A stretch of DNA of 64,000 nt, taken from NCBI GenBank assembly GCA_010906965.1, contig JAAFHB010000001.1:1-64000 (forward strand). Direction: 5' to 3'. Below are positions 25,691 through 34,041 of this stretch, one piece after another. The first letter of the stretch is position 1. Every line of letters starts with the position of its first letter. Below the pieces are notes generated by a model. That model searched no databases. It was given only the letters and a program-made list of their open reading frames with translations, and was not told the DNA's origin. The position numbers were made by a program, and so were the translations under genes. The DNA comes from Mariniphaga sp. GTDB lineage: Bacteria; Bacteroidota; Bacteroidia; Bacteroidales; Prolixibacteraceae.

Positions 25691-27166
25691 TTATTTTTTG
25701 ATCAGGATCAGACTTTTGTCTGCAATCAGTATTGGACCATCATAAACCGGTATGTTTTTGAACCGGTAAGTGGAACCCTTTTTGCTCCAGTCTGATTTGG
25801 GAATCTCATAAACATTTCCGGTGATAATATCAACATAAACAGGCTTTTTGAAATTTCCATTGGTGAATGTGAAATCAACATGCTCCTTTTCGGTTGAATT
25901 TGTCGGAGTTTCGCCATTGGCCCAGATCGTATATACCTGTTTTCCGCTGGCCTTGTTTTTGTAGGCATAAACCGACAGACTGGTTTTTGTGCTTTTGGTA
26001 TACCCATGTTCAGTATTTTTCAGTGACACTGTGCTTTCACCTGACAATTCACTTACATTTTCAATCCTTTGTAAAGTATTGTCAAAGACAGAAGCCACAT
26101 GCTGAACTGCATAATAGGCCATTTTAGGACGGATTGCTTTTTTTGAACTATCAGACTGGATAAGCCCTTTCACATTAAGTTTTTTGATTGGCCCGTCGGT
26201 GTCGTAAGCAATATCGATAATCGTAAAAACACTCGATTCGATATCGTGGCCTAAATCTCCCAGCATCCTGCGGGTGTCCCATTTGGCTTGCGATAGTTCA
26301 GTCCAGTCGTGGTCACCCAACGCACCTCCTAAGCGGGCACCCGACGGGGCGCCATTTTCACCTTGCCGGAGCGGTAATCCCGGAACATATTTATTCAGAA
26401 TTGCCCTAAGCTCCATCACTTTTGGATAATTAGAATCGGGATTGTACACATAGTCGTGATAAACAATATTATCGAACATTTTCAACCTGCTTGAATCAGC
26501 CAATATTTTAATAAAGGTTTCTGCAAAATTGAGATCAATATGACCCATTGTAAGTCCTGAAACACGCGCTTCTGGTTGAATTTTCTTTACGATATCAATC
26601 GTTCTGATATTTAAGGCAGCGGACGATTCGGCTGTGTTTGCAAATTTTTCCAGATTCCCAAAATTTGGTTCATTCCATACCTGCCAATCCTGCACTTTGT
26701 CCTTGTAACGCGTAACCATGGCTGCCACCCATTTGTCCCAGGCGGCCAATGCCTCTGCCGAATGTGGTACTCCGGCCGCAAGGTTTATTCCGCCACCCCC
26801 TTCGTAAATTGTATTTCCGTAGGAGAACTGAAGCCATGGTTTGAGCCCTCTTTGTGTGGCATCATTCACAATATGGTCGAGCCATTCCCAATTGTATTGT
26901 CCTTTTACTTTCTCAGTTTTAGCCCAACCTGCCTGAAATCTCAAACGTTTTATTCCCAATGGATTGAGATATTCCTTATACTGATCGTAATCGGCATAAT
27001 CACGATCGAGGGTCTCACAACCGATAATCCAGTTGGAGGAAACTATTTCACTGGCATTCCGTGGCTGTACTTTACCAATCAGGGGAAAGGATATATTCAT
27101 AGCTGATTGACTGTAACCAATCATCACCAGTAATAACAAAAAAGAAAGAAATCCATTTTTTTTCAT
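25691..27166 (-). CDS. Secreted GH39/GH5-clan glycoside hydrolase (copy 2)
   Basis: A 491-residue exported protein (signal residues 1-20, FLSFLLLLVMIGYSQSA) paralogous to the one at 13286-14743. It shares IIGCETLDRDYADYDQYKEY, KRLRFQAGWAKTEKVKGQYN, LKPWLQFSYGNTIYEGGGGI, the acid/base Glu in QDWQVWNEPNFGN, and the nucleophile candidate in PLRQGENGAPSG. The end again reads NVYEIPKSDWSKKGSTYRF and ILIADKSLILIKK. It lies on the upstream side of SusCD between the SDR and RraA genes, whereas copy 1 lies downstream. Two divergent copies in one locus may cut different linkages or side-chain contexts. The protein is exported although its neighbours are cytosolic enzymes. Confidence 0.72.
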   Translation of the reverse strand: MKKNGFLSFLLLLVMIGYSQSAMNISFPLIGKVQPRNASEIVSSNWIIGCETLDRDYADYDQYKEYLNPLGIKRLRFQAGWAKTEKVKGQYNWEWLDHIVNDATQRGLKPWLQFSYGNTIYEGGGGINLAAGVPHSAEALAAWDKWVAAMVTRYKDKVQDWQVWNEPNFGNLEKFANTAESSAALNIRTIDIVKKIQPEARVSGLTMGHIDLNFAETFIKILADSSRLKMFDNIVYHDYVYNPDSNYPKVMELRAILNKYVPGLPLRQGENGAPSGARLGGALGDHDWTELSQAKWDTRRMLGDLGHDIESSVFTIIDIAYDTDGPIKKLNVKGLIQSDSSKKAIRPKMAYYAVQHVASVFDNTLQRIENVSELSGESTVSLKNTEHGYTKSTKTSLSVYAYKNKASGKQVYTIWANGETPTNSTEKEHVDFTFTNGNFKKPVYVDIITGNVYEIPKSDWSKKGSTYRFKNIPVYDGPILIADKSLILIKK

Positions 27167-27190
27167 AGTAAATGCCTTTTTGTGTTGATA

Positions 27191-28033
27191 TTAAACGCCG
27201 GGACACGAAAGAAATCCTCCGTCAACCGGTACGGTTATTCCGGTAACAAAACCTGCATTTTCTTCGCTGATCAGCCAGTTCATGCAGCCAATTAATTCAG
27301 GTGCTTCGCCAAAACGTTTCAGTGGTGTTTGCCGAAGTACATTTTGTGCCCTTTCGGTTTGCGAATCATCTTCATTGAACATGATTTTGCGGCTTCTGTC
27401 ATTCAGAAAGAAACCCGGCGCAATGCCATTTACACGGATATTGGCCGGAGCAAGGTAAGCTGCCAACCATTGGGTGAAGTTGACAATGCCGCCCTTTGCC
27501 ATGGAATAAGCTGCAACCCTTGTGATTGGACGATAGCTTGTCATAGAAGCAAAGTTGATGATTGAACCCCGTTTTTGTCTGGCCATACTACGGCCAAAAA
27601 CAAAACAAGGAATAACCGTTCCCATTGTGTTAATGTCGATTACGCTTTGAAAGACACTCATATTTAAATTAAAAAAACCTTTCACTGATCCGTCATCCAA
27701 AAGTTCTTTCTCATCGAATTCAACCAAATTGGGAATTGCTTCATTTTGGTTACCCCCAGCCCCGTTGATTAGGACACTGCACATCCCCAGTTCTTTTTCA
27801 ATTATAATTTTTGCAGCAATCATTGACTCTTCGCTGGAGACGTCAGCAGTTACTGAAATCGCAATACCTCCGGCTGCTTTAATCTCTTCCTCAACAACTT
27901 TTAGTTTTTCAATTGTTCTGCCTATCAGAGCAACCTTGTAACCTTGCTGAGCCAGGTTCCTGGCCATTTCGGAACAAAGTGTTCCCCCTGCACCCGTAAC
28001 GACGGCTATTTTATTATTCGATTGGATTGTCAT
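27191..28033 (-). CDS. SDR oxidoreductase, probable D-mannonate/fructuronate reductase
   Basis: A 280-residue short-chain dehydrogenase. The cofactor loop is KIAVVTGAGGTLCSEMARNL, followed by the SDR ALIGRT strand, SVLINGAGGNQNEAIPN, the catalytic Ser in IINFASMTSYRP and the YxxxK of AAYSMAKGG. NIRVNGIAPGFFLNDRSRKI and TGITVPVDGGFL complete the fold. The insert LLDDGSVKGFFNLNMSVFQS is typical of the SDR type annotated as D-mannonate oxidoreductase. Placed directly after glucuronate isomerase (5 bases) and before mannonate dehydratase, it is best read as reducing D-fructuronate to D-mannonate, replacing the unrelated E. coli UxuB. The assignment is by family and context. Confidence 0.83.
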   Translation of the reverse strand: MTIQSNNKIAVVTGAGGTLCSEMARNLAQQGYKVALIGRTIEKLKVVEEEIKAAGGIAISVTADVSSEESMIAAKIIIEKELGMCSVLINGAGGNQNEAIPNLVEFDEKELLDDGSVKGFFNLNMSVFQSVIDINTMGTVIPCFVFGRSMARQKRGSIINFASMTSYRPITRVAAYSMAKGGIVNFTQWLAAYLAPANIRVNGIAPGFFLNDRSRKIMFNEDDSQTERAQNVLRQTPLKRFGEAPELIGCMNWLISEENAGFVTGITVPVDGGFLSCPGV

Positions 28034-28037
28034 ATCG

Positions 28038-29441
28038 TTATTTTTTAAGAATCATATTCTTACTGTTGTTGTATGAAATATCTGCAACCAACTGGTTCAA
28101 AAGAGTTGAATCGTTGGGCAACAACCCTTCTTCAACCCACTGGCCGATCAGGTTACACAAGAGTCGACGGAAATATTCGTGACGCGAAAAAGAAAGGATG
28201 CTGCGCGAATCGGTAGTCATACCAATAAAGTGACCCAATAATCCGTAGCTTGATAAAGCGATTAACTGCTGACGCATCCCGTCATAATGATCGTTATACC
28301 ACCATGCAGGGCCAAACTGTACCTTCCCCGCAAGACCATCTTCGGTAAAAGATCCTGTAATGGTTGCAAAGGCTTCATTGTCAGATGGATTAAGGGTATA
28401 TATAATAGTTCTTGGCAATTTTTCCTCTTGTTCGAGAGCATCTAAAAAGTGGCACAAACCTTCAATGTTGCTACTTTGGCCGATGGTAGCATAACCACCT
28501 GCAGTTCCGGCAATTTTCCGCAGCCGGGAACTTGTGAAGCGTTGTGCGCCAATATGCAACTGCATAATCCATTTGCGTTTACTGTATTCTTTACCCAGAA
28601 AAACAAGCAGATGAGTTTTCAGTATCGCTAAATCGGTAACAGAAAGTTGAGTACCGGAAAGAATGGAGGCAAATAATTGGTCAGGATTAGCACTTGATGA
28701 AAAATCGAATGTAAAACCACCATCCAGTGAATGGTCAGACAGCCGGCATCCTGCTACCTCAAAATTGTTCAATTTCGATACAATTGCTTCTTTAAACTGA
28801 TCGAGTGTTCTGATTTCCAGACCTGAACATCCGGAGAGTCTGGTGAGCCATCCGGTAAAACCTGGAGTTTCGAAGGCTATCATCGAATCGCTTCTCAACG
28901 AAGGCAAAACAGTCAGCCCTAATTTTAGATTAGTAGCTGTTTGATGTGGTGTTAAATCGTCGAGCAAATCGTCCGAAGTACAAACCGTTTCGGCATTCCA
29001 TTTACGAAGAAGATCGACAGCCCTGAATCCATCTTCCTGAAGAAGAGTATTGCAATGGTTCCAAATTTCTTCGGCATTTTGTGCCGAGAGCAGTTCATCA
29101 ATTCCGAAGATATGTTTCAGTTCGAGGCAAGTCCAGTGAAACAGCGGATTTCCTATTGTTTTTGGAAATGTTTTTACCCAATTCAGGTACTTTTCCTTGT
29201 CGGTTGCATTACCAGTAATTCCCTGCTCAGGCATTCCGTTAATCCGCATTGCCCTGTGCTTGTATGGATCACCAGTAACCCAAAGTTCTGCAATTGAATT
29301 GAACTGCTTATTTTCGGCCAGATGCTTTGCGTCCAAATGGTTATGGTAATCAACAACCGGTAATTGATGGGCGTGCGAATGGAAAAGCGTTTCGGCTGTT
29401 TTGTTGGAAAGCAGAAAATTATCTGTTATAAATGAATTCAT
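28038..29441 (-). CDS. uxaC: Glucuronate isomerase
   Basis: A 467-residue enzyme starting at the ATG at 29441. A longer frame from 29462 would overlap the symporter gene. UxaC hallmarks are LPVVDYHNHLDAKHLAENKQ (metal-binding HNHLD), AMRINGMPEQGITG, NPLFHWTCLELKHIFGI, CTSDDLLDDLTPH (a metal-ligand region), KWIMQLHIGAQR, and GMTTDSRSILSFSRHEYFRR near the end. It isomerises D-glucuronate to D-fructuronate (or galacturonate to tagaturonate) in the cytosol. The length equals the family norm of about 470. It lies between the putative uronate symporter and the mannonate oxidoreductase, which supports the glucuronate branch. Confidence 0.93.
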   Translation of the reverse strand: MNSFITDNFLLSNKTAETLFHSHAHQLPVVDYHNHLDAKHLAENKQFNSIAELWVTGDPYKHRAMRINGMPEQGITGNATDKEKYLNWVKTFPKTIGNPLFHWTCLELKHIFGIDELLSAQNAEEIWNHCNTLLQEDGFRAVDLLRKWNAETVCTSDDLLDDLTPHQTATNLKLGLTVLPSLRSDSMIAFETPGFTGWLTRLSGCSGLEIRTLDQFKEAIVSKLNNFEVAGCRLSDHSLDGGFTFDFSSSANPDQLFASILSGTQLSVTDLAILKTHLLVFLGKEYSKRKWIMQLHIGAQRFTSSRLRKIAGTAGGYATIGQSSNIEGLCHFLDALEQEEKLPRTIIYTLNPSDNEAFATITGSFTEDGLAGKVQFGPAWWYNDHYDGMRQQLIALSSYGLLGHFIGMTTDSRSILSFSRHEYFRRLLCNLIGQWVEEGLLPNDSTLLNQLVADISYNNSKNMILKK

Positions 29442-29445
29442 GTGT

Positions 29446-31113
29446 TTATTTATTTTTTTCAATGATCATTTTAAAATAAACCCACAAAGCAAAAGCGCCC
29501 AACATGCACATTATTCCTGCGCCCATGCTTAATTGTCCGGCGAAAAGATGAATGGAAGGAATGCTCATTCCGGAGAATAAACCTCCGGCAATCAGCAGGG
29601 AGAAAACGAACAGGTAAATCAATGTGCGTTTATATTCAAACGAAATGACGGGTTTATCTTCTTCTTTGATGGGAGTCGCCATTTGAACAAAGAAATCGTC
29701 CACTTCCCGGATATGGCTCTCTTTCCCTTTCATCAAATACCCTGGCAGGAAGTAGGTAATTGAACAGATGACCATTTCGATGAGGGTGGCCCATTCCCAT
29801 GATAAAGAAGGAATTGCATTTAAAACAACTCCTGAAAGCGCCCCAACCAGAATGGTCAGGATTGCAGAAGTTGAATTGGGCCTTTTAAAAACAATTCCCA
29901 ATATGAGCGGAAAACCCAGTGGAATAGCAAGGATGCCAGTAAAGAGTTTGTTGGCTTCGAAAGCCCCTCCAAAAACATTGACATACATGGCGCCCAGAAC
30001 AATCAATGCGCCTACCATTCCGGTTGCCAAACGCGCTACCAGAAGCAAGCGTCTTTGATCAGCTTTCGGATGGATCAATCTTTTATATACATCATTGGTC
30101 AATACACCTGACATGATGTTGTATTCGGCATTAAGCGACGACATGGTGGCGGCAAACATCGAAGAAAACAAAATTCCCATGATCCCTGCGGGCAGCAACA
30201 TTTTAGAAACGACCACATAAGCCATTTCCGGGTCAGCCAATTCAGGCACAATTAAACGCGAAGCAACTGCTGGCAAAAGGAATACTGGTGTGAAAACAAA
30301 AAACATTATGCCGGTGGCAACGCCTACTTTCATGGCGGCTTTTTCGTCCTTCACACAGTAAAATTTCTGGATAAAAGTCCAGTTTTCGTTGTATTTGAAG
30401 ATGATCATCAGGTAAAAAACGGCCAACCAGAAAAAGTTGCCTTTGGGCCCGTTGAACCAGTGCATGTGTTCCGGGATTTTTTGGTACAGCACATCAAAAC
30501 CGCCGATTTCGGTCATTGAAAGCGGGAAAAGAATGAGTACGGCTAAAATGAGAATGAAAAATTGAACGGTGCTCATAACAATTACTGACCAGACGCCACC
30601 AATGATGTTGAAAATTGTAACAACGATTCCTGAAATAACGATGGCCCATTCGAGTGATAAGGGGGTTACAACTGTTATAAACACACCTATGGCATACAAA
30701 CGAACCATATTGTCGAGAAAACGCATAATCAGTCCGAACCACGTAATCGTCTGTCGAACCGACAAATTGTAACGTTGTTCCAGATACTCCATTGGAGTGG
30801 TATGTCCCGTCCTTCTCCAGCGTTTACCTAAAAAAACACCGCCAATAATGCAGGCCGGAACCGTTGACCAAAAAACAGTTATGGAAACCAAACCATGCTG
30901 AAAGGAAATCCCGGCGTAGGCCACAAAAACGAAAGTGCTGAACAGCGCCATAAAATTGCTGATTGCCGACATCACCCAGGGAATAGCTCCTCCGCCTTTA
31001 AAATAGGAGCCAATATCTTTGATAAACCATCCGAATGACAATCCGATAGCGGCCATCAGCGCCACATAAATGCCAATAGCCACATAGTCGAGGTTTTGTA
31101 AATGCGTTACCAT
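29446..31113 (-). CDS. Sodium:solute symporter family transporter
   Basis: A 555-residue membrane protein with 13-14 hydrophobic segments. SSS-family features are YVALMAAIGLSFGWFIKD in the first segments, GGGAIPWVMSAISNFMALFS, KRWRRTGHTTPMEYLEQRY, NIIGGVWSVIVMSTVQFFI, and FSSMFAATMSSLNAEYNIMS, which carries the family Na+-site region. The protein should import a small solute with Na+ across the inner membrane. Adjacent glucuronate isomerase suggests a uronate or an oligosaccharide fragment. It is the first gene of the minus-strand block, divergent from the AraC-type regulator, so the intergenic region 31114-31264 probably holds the control sites. Confidence 0.88.
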   Translation of the reverse strand: MVTHLQNLDYVAIGIYVALMAAIGLSFGWFIKDIGSYFKGGGAIPWVMSAISNFMALFSTFVFVAYAGISFQHGLVSITVFWSTVPACIIGGVFLGKRWRRTGHTTPMEYLEQRYNLSVRQTITWFGLIMRFLDNMVRLYAIGVFITVVTPLSLEWAIVISGIVVTIFNIIGGVWSVIVMSTVQFFILILAVLILFPLSMTEIGGFDVLYQKIPEHMHWFNGPKGNFFWLAVFYLMIIFKYNENWTFIQKFYCVKDEKAAMKVGVATGIMFFVFTPVFLLPAVASRLIVPELADPEMAYVVVSKMLLPAGIMGILFSSMFAATMSSLNAEYNIMSGVLTNDVYKRLIHPKADQRRLLLVARLATGMVGALIVLGAMYVNVFGGAFEANKLFTGILAIPLGFPLILGIVFKRPNSTSAILTILVGALSGVVLNAIPSLSWEWATLIEMVICSITYFLPGYLMKGKESHIREVDDFFVQMATPIKEEDKPVISFEYKRTLIYLFVFSLLIAGGLFSGMSIPSIHLFAGQLSMGAGIMCMLGAFALWVYFKMIIEKNK

Positions 31114-31157
31114 TTTCGATGTTTAGAGTGAGAATTAAAAATTGTAATTCGGATTGT

Positions 31158-31165
31158 CAAAACTA
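31158..31165 (-). promoter_or_regulatory. Possible -7 box for the symporter operon
   Basis: On the minus strand this reads TAGTTTTG, a full match to the Bacteroidota -7 consensus TAnnTTTG, about 45 bases before the ATG at 31113. I found no convincing TTG -33 box at the usual spacing, so the call is tentative. Confidence 0.35.
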
Positions 31166-31213
31166 TATGGAAACTGACCGAAAAAATAATATCCTATTTG
31201 CCAACTATTGCAC

Positions 31214-31221
31214 TATATTTG
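31214..31221 (+). promoter_or_regulatory. Possible -7 box for the AraC-type regulator
   Basis: TATATTTG matches the Bacteroidota -7 consensus TAnnTTTG and lies 43 bases before the chosen ATG at 31265. It also supports that start over the longer frame beginning at 31208, which would be upstream of transcription. No clear -33 box is seen. Confidence 0.4.
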
Positions 31222-31264
31222 CACTAATTCATTGATTTTGTCAAATATTCAACAATTAAGTATA

Positions 31265-32137
31265 ATGAAGCCTATTTTTCTTGAAAAAGATACGAAGGTA
31301 GGGGAAAACTCTTTTTACACCAGGTATGCCGAAGTTCCCCATACCTATAATCAGTTCCATTTTCACAAAGAGTACGAATTACTCTACAATATCGAAAACA
31401 GCGGAACACGATTTATTGGCGACAGCATCCGTCGTTTTAGTAATCACGACCTGGTTTTAGTAGGACCCAAAATTCCACATTACTGGCATAGCGACGACCA
31501 GTATTTCATGGGCGACCCCACCATTAAAGCCCGGGTAGTGCTGGTTCAGTTTGTGGCTAATTTTCTGGGTGATGAATTTCTAAAGGCACCAGAAATGGCG
31601 CTGATCAGAAATCTGCTCGACCGGGCAATACAAGGAATTCAGATCAGGGGAGACGAAGCCCGGACGATTGGTGAAAAACTCTACCAGGTTACGCAACTAT
31701 CGGGATGGAAAAAGGTGATGGTGCTGATTGAGGCGCTTTGCCTCATGAGCGAAGCGAAAGATTTTATTCTTCTGGCCAGTCGCGGTTTTTGCGAATCACA
31801 TAAAGTCGGAAATGAGGAACGGATCAGTTCGATTTTCAACCATATAATAAAAAATCATCACCGTGATTATAAGCTCGAAGAAGCAGCTGAATTAGCCAAT
31901 ATGAACCCGTCGGCTTTTTGCCGTTACATTAAAAAAACCACTTCCAAAACATATTCCGAAATTTTGAATGAAATCCGTATTGGCTTTGCTTGCAAAATGC
32001 TGATCAATACAGAAGATTCAATTTCTCAGGTAGCCTACACCTGCGGATACCAGAATGTGCCTTACTTCAATCGGCAGTTCAGATCCATTAAGGACAAGAC
32101 TCCAATGGAATATCGAATGAATTATAAGGTGAGATAG
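31265..32137 (+). CDS. AraC-family transcriptional regulator
   Basis: A 290-residue regulator from the ATG at 31265. A longer frame starts at 31208 but adds 19 residues unlike the family and precedes the likely promoter. The N-terminal part is a cupin sensor (YNQFHFHKEYELLYNIENSG, HDLVLVGPKIPHYWHSDDQY). The C-terminal 100 residues hold two helix-turn-helix units: YKLEEAAELANMNPSAFCRY and ISQVAYTCGYQNVPYFNRQF, then KTPMEYR. It is divergent from the symporter/uronate operon, the normal position for a regulator that activates the catabolic genes when a sugar binds its cupin. The ligand is not known. Confidence 0.88.
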   Translation: MKPIFLEKDTKVGENSFYTRYAEVPHTYNQFHFHKEYELLYNIENSGTRFIGDSIRRFSNHDLVLVGPKIPHYWHSDDQYFMGDPTIKARVVLVQFVANFLGDEFLKAPEMALIRNLLDRAIQGIQIRGDEARTIGEKLYQVTQLSGWKKVMVLIEALCLMSEAKDFILLASRGFCESHKVGNEERISSIFNHIIKNHHRDYKLEEAAELANMNPSAFCRYIKKTTSKTYSEILNEIRIGFACKMLINTEDSISQVAYTCGYQNVPYFNRQFRSIKDKTPMEYRMNYKVR

Positions 32138-32232
32138 AATTAAGATACCTAGATGCAATGATCCGATCTGATGTTTTCTAACAGTTTTTAGTGATACTGT
32201 GAAAATACAGCATCGCCATATCCCTTTCATTC

Positions 32233-32383
32233 CTATTTCCTTAATAGAGACAAACCGACAATCAGCACCGGGCTGTCGTAAAACGGGACTTTAAATTTGT
32301 AAGTTGTGCCGGTTTTACTCCAGTTCGATACAGGTATTTCATAAATAAGGCTATGAAAAGAGGTCAACCCAGACAGGTATAAT
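32233..32383 (-). pseudogene. C-terminal relic of a third GH39-like hydrolase
   Basis: One minus-strand frame reads IYEIPVSNWSKTGTTYKF and VPFYDSPVLIVGLSLLRK before TAG at 32233-32235. This lines up with the C-termini of the two intact GH39-like proteins (VYEIPKSDWSKKGSTYRF and SIYEIQKSQWSKSNGNCTF). Immediately upstream, in another frame, 32360-32377 encodes PVWVDL, the residues that precede this block in copy 1. The copy therefore had the same ending and carries a frameshift. All catalytic parts are gone. Confidence 0.75.
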
Positions 32384-32426
32384 GAATCTCCCAGTTGCAG
32401 AGCTGCTAGGTATCAGTGCTCAGTAG

Positions 32427-32687
32427 ATGTCATTCGAACAAACTAAGCTGCAACTCGCCTTTGTATATCTGTTTATATTGTTTTCCTTGACCTTGTATAT
32501 ACTTCTGTATTACCGCTTCATTACCATAGTGTCCAACGGTGTTGATATATTAACCTGTTGTCTATATCGCCCCTCCCCAAAGTTTTTTATTTTATTTCTG
32601 GGTGTTTTCGGTATAATTCCTTTGCTGTTATGCTTTTTATTATTTGAACTGTTACGAAGGAAGGTGATTTTGTCTCAAACCGGATAA
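32427..32687 (+). CDS. Doubtful small membrane protein
   Basis: An 86-residue frame with two strongly hydrophobic stretches (LAFVYLFILFSLTLYILLYY and FILFLGVFGIIPLLLCFLLF) separated by a short polar loop with two Cys. It converges on the antitoxin gene and overlaps it by 13 bases. I recognise no family, and A+T-rich DNA can produce such frames by chance. It is listed because the intergenic space would otherwise be empty. Confidence 0.25.
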   Translation: MSFEQTKLQLAFVYLFILFSLTLYILLYYRFITIVSNGVDILTCCLYRPSPKFFILFLGVFGIIPLLLCFLLFELLRRKVILSQTG

Positions 32688-33064
32688 TGCTTCCCCAAAT
32701 GTGACGAAGAACCTTGAACCGTTACCGGAATTTCATAATTAATGGAAGTGCTGAAACCGACTACATCAATCAGCTGAATACCCAAAGCCATTTCAAGTTT
32801 TGAAATAGTTTCAAGCGAAAGATTCTCACTACCTTTCACTATTTTATTGATGTATTGAGCTGACACTTCCATTTTTTCGGCCAATTTCTTCTGACTGCTT
32901 CCCTGGTCACTAATTGCCCTAAGAATTTTAATAGCAATTAACGATGACTTATCGAGCCAGGCATGGTTCTCTTGTCTCCATTTTGCTTTTTCAAGCCATC
33001 CGGATTTTTCCTTACTTACTAACTTTTCAAAGTTGATTATTCTTTCCGTTTTCATGGTCTTCAA
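32675..33064 (-). CDS. XRE-family antitoxin
   Basis: A 129-residue protein with a central helix-turn-helix (residues about 48-95): LRAISDQGSSQKKLAEKMEV, then SAQYINKIVKGSENLSLETI. The N-terminal 45 residues are charged and probably helical. It starts inside the stop region of the upstream toxin gene (4-base overlap), the typical coupled arrangement of a type II toxin-antitoxin pair. The protein should bind its own operator and neutralise the toxin. Its partner carries a nonsense codon, so it may now be an orphan antitoxin. Confidence 0.75.
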   Translation of the reverse strand: MKTMKTERIINFEKLVSKEKSGWLEKAKWRQENHAWLDKSSLIAIKILRAISDQGSSQKKLAEKMEVSAQYINKIVKGSENLSLETISKLEMALGIQLIDVVGFSTSINYEIPVTVQGSSSHLGKHYPV

Positions 33065-33579
33065 ATAACTAATTCATTAAAAGAATCAACATCAATAACA
33101 CCTTGATCTTTTAAATAGTTCCTGCATTTATCCAACTTAATTAATTCTTTTTCTGTATGAAGTCTTCCCTCCATTTTATGCGTAAGTTTTATGGCACCAC
33201 CGGTTATTACATAGGTATTTGTATCAATTCGTAAAGCATATAATCTCAGCCATCTTCTTTTTGATTTTTGTTTTGCCAAATCAAGAATTCGCCATTCACT
33301 ATTGTCAAGGTTAACAAACATGGAATCAAAATTTGGCCTGAATACCGATGATAAACTTAGAAACTTATTGCGCAGAGGTGATGCTTATTTACTTGTTTCA
33401 AAAATGGCCTTATCTACATCAATTTTATAATATTTTAAATCTTTACTGTTTGCTTCAAAGAACTTTCGGAGCATTTCGATATCACTCCACTCATCGAATA
33501 ACCTTTCAAGTTCATCAAATTCTTCATCAGCGTATTTAAACGAATATAAATATGGCTCAAATATAGGAACTATTTCCAT
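33061..33579 (-). pseudogene. Type II toxin gene interrupted by an in-frame TAA
   Basis: A single 172-codon frame from 33579 to 33061 broken once, by TAA at 33385-33387. Before the stop: EIVPIFEPYLYSFKYADEEF, DELERLFDEWSDIEMLRKFF and IDVDKAIFETSK. After it, in the same frame: ASPLRNKFLSLSSVFRPNFD, then WLRLYALRIDTNTYVITGGA and the IKLTHKMEGRLHTEKELIKL tail. The second half is recognisable as the conserved core of a Bacteroidota toxin-like family found beside XRE antitoxins, with RxxWLRLYALRI and VITGGAIKLT. A Glu codon (GAA) is the simplest ancestor of the TAA. A downstream ATG at 33321 could start an 86-residue fragment, but it lacks the first half. Confidence 0.72.
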
Positions 33580-34041
33580 TAAATCAACTTATAGGTTTAT
33601 TATTTTGTCGTAAATTGTCTTTTAATATTTTGATTGTCGTTTGCAATTTCAATAAAATGCATTTGTGGATCACCTAACTTCGATTTAAGTTGATTACTCT
33701 TATTGCATCAATATTTTAGAATCAGTGATAAAGGTATTGAAAATATCAGCTTGCCCAGAAAATTAAAGAAAAAGTTGTTAACAAGAAAACAACCGATTCT
33801 TCCTTTAAAACTTTTGAAGTTCTCGAAGGGAAGTTTTAATAGGGTTACCCCACTCAAATTTTCACAAGTTATTGATCGCTCCTCGATACGGTAAAGGGGT
33901 TCCGGTGGCCCTAAATCCTTCGGATGCGTTCAGTTTGCCGGCGAGAATTTCCTCCCTTTGGGTGGGACGGCAAACAGACATGCACCCCGTTCAACTGTTG
34001 TGGATACAAATAAAATAGTCCCGCAAGTTTTCAGTGATTAT
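33580..34041. other. Non-coding stretch, nothing recognised
   Basis: About 460 bases between the toxin gene and the beta-propeller gene. A 63-codon plus-strand frame at 33703 is basic and featureless, and I do not accept it. The G+C-richer part around 33870-34010 differs in composition from the A+T-rich part before it, which may mark an old junction. I see no terminal repeats and no transposase frame. Confidence 0.4.

Noticed and set aside
33703-33894. Plus-strand 63-codon basic frame
   Set aside because: No homology, no promoter or start context, and composition fits random A+T-rich DNA.
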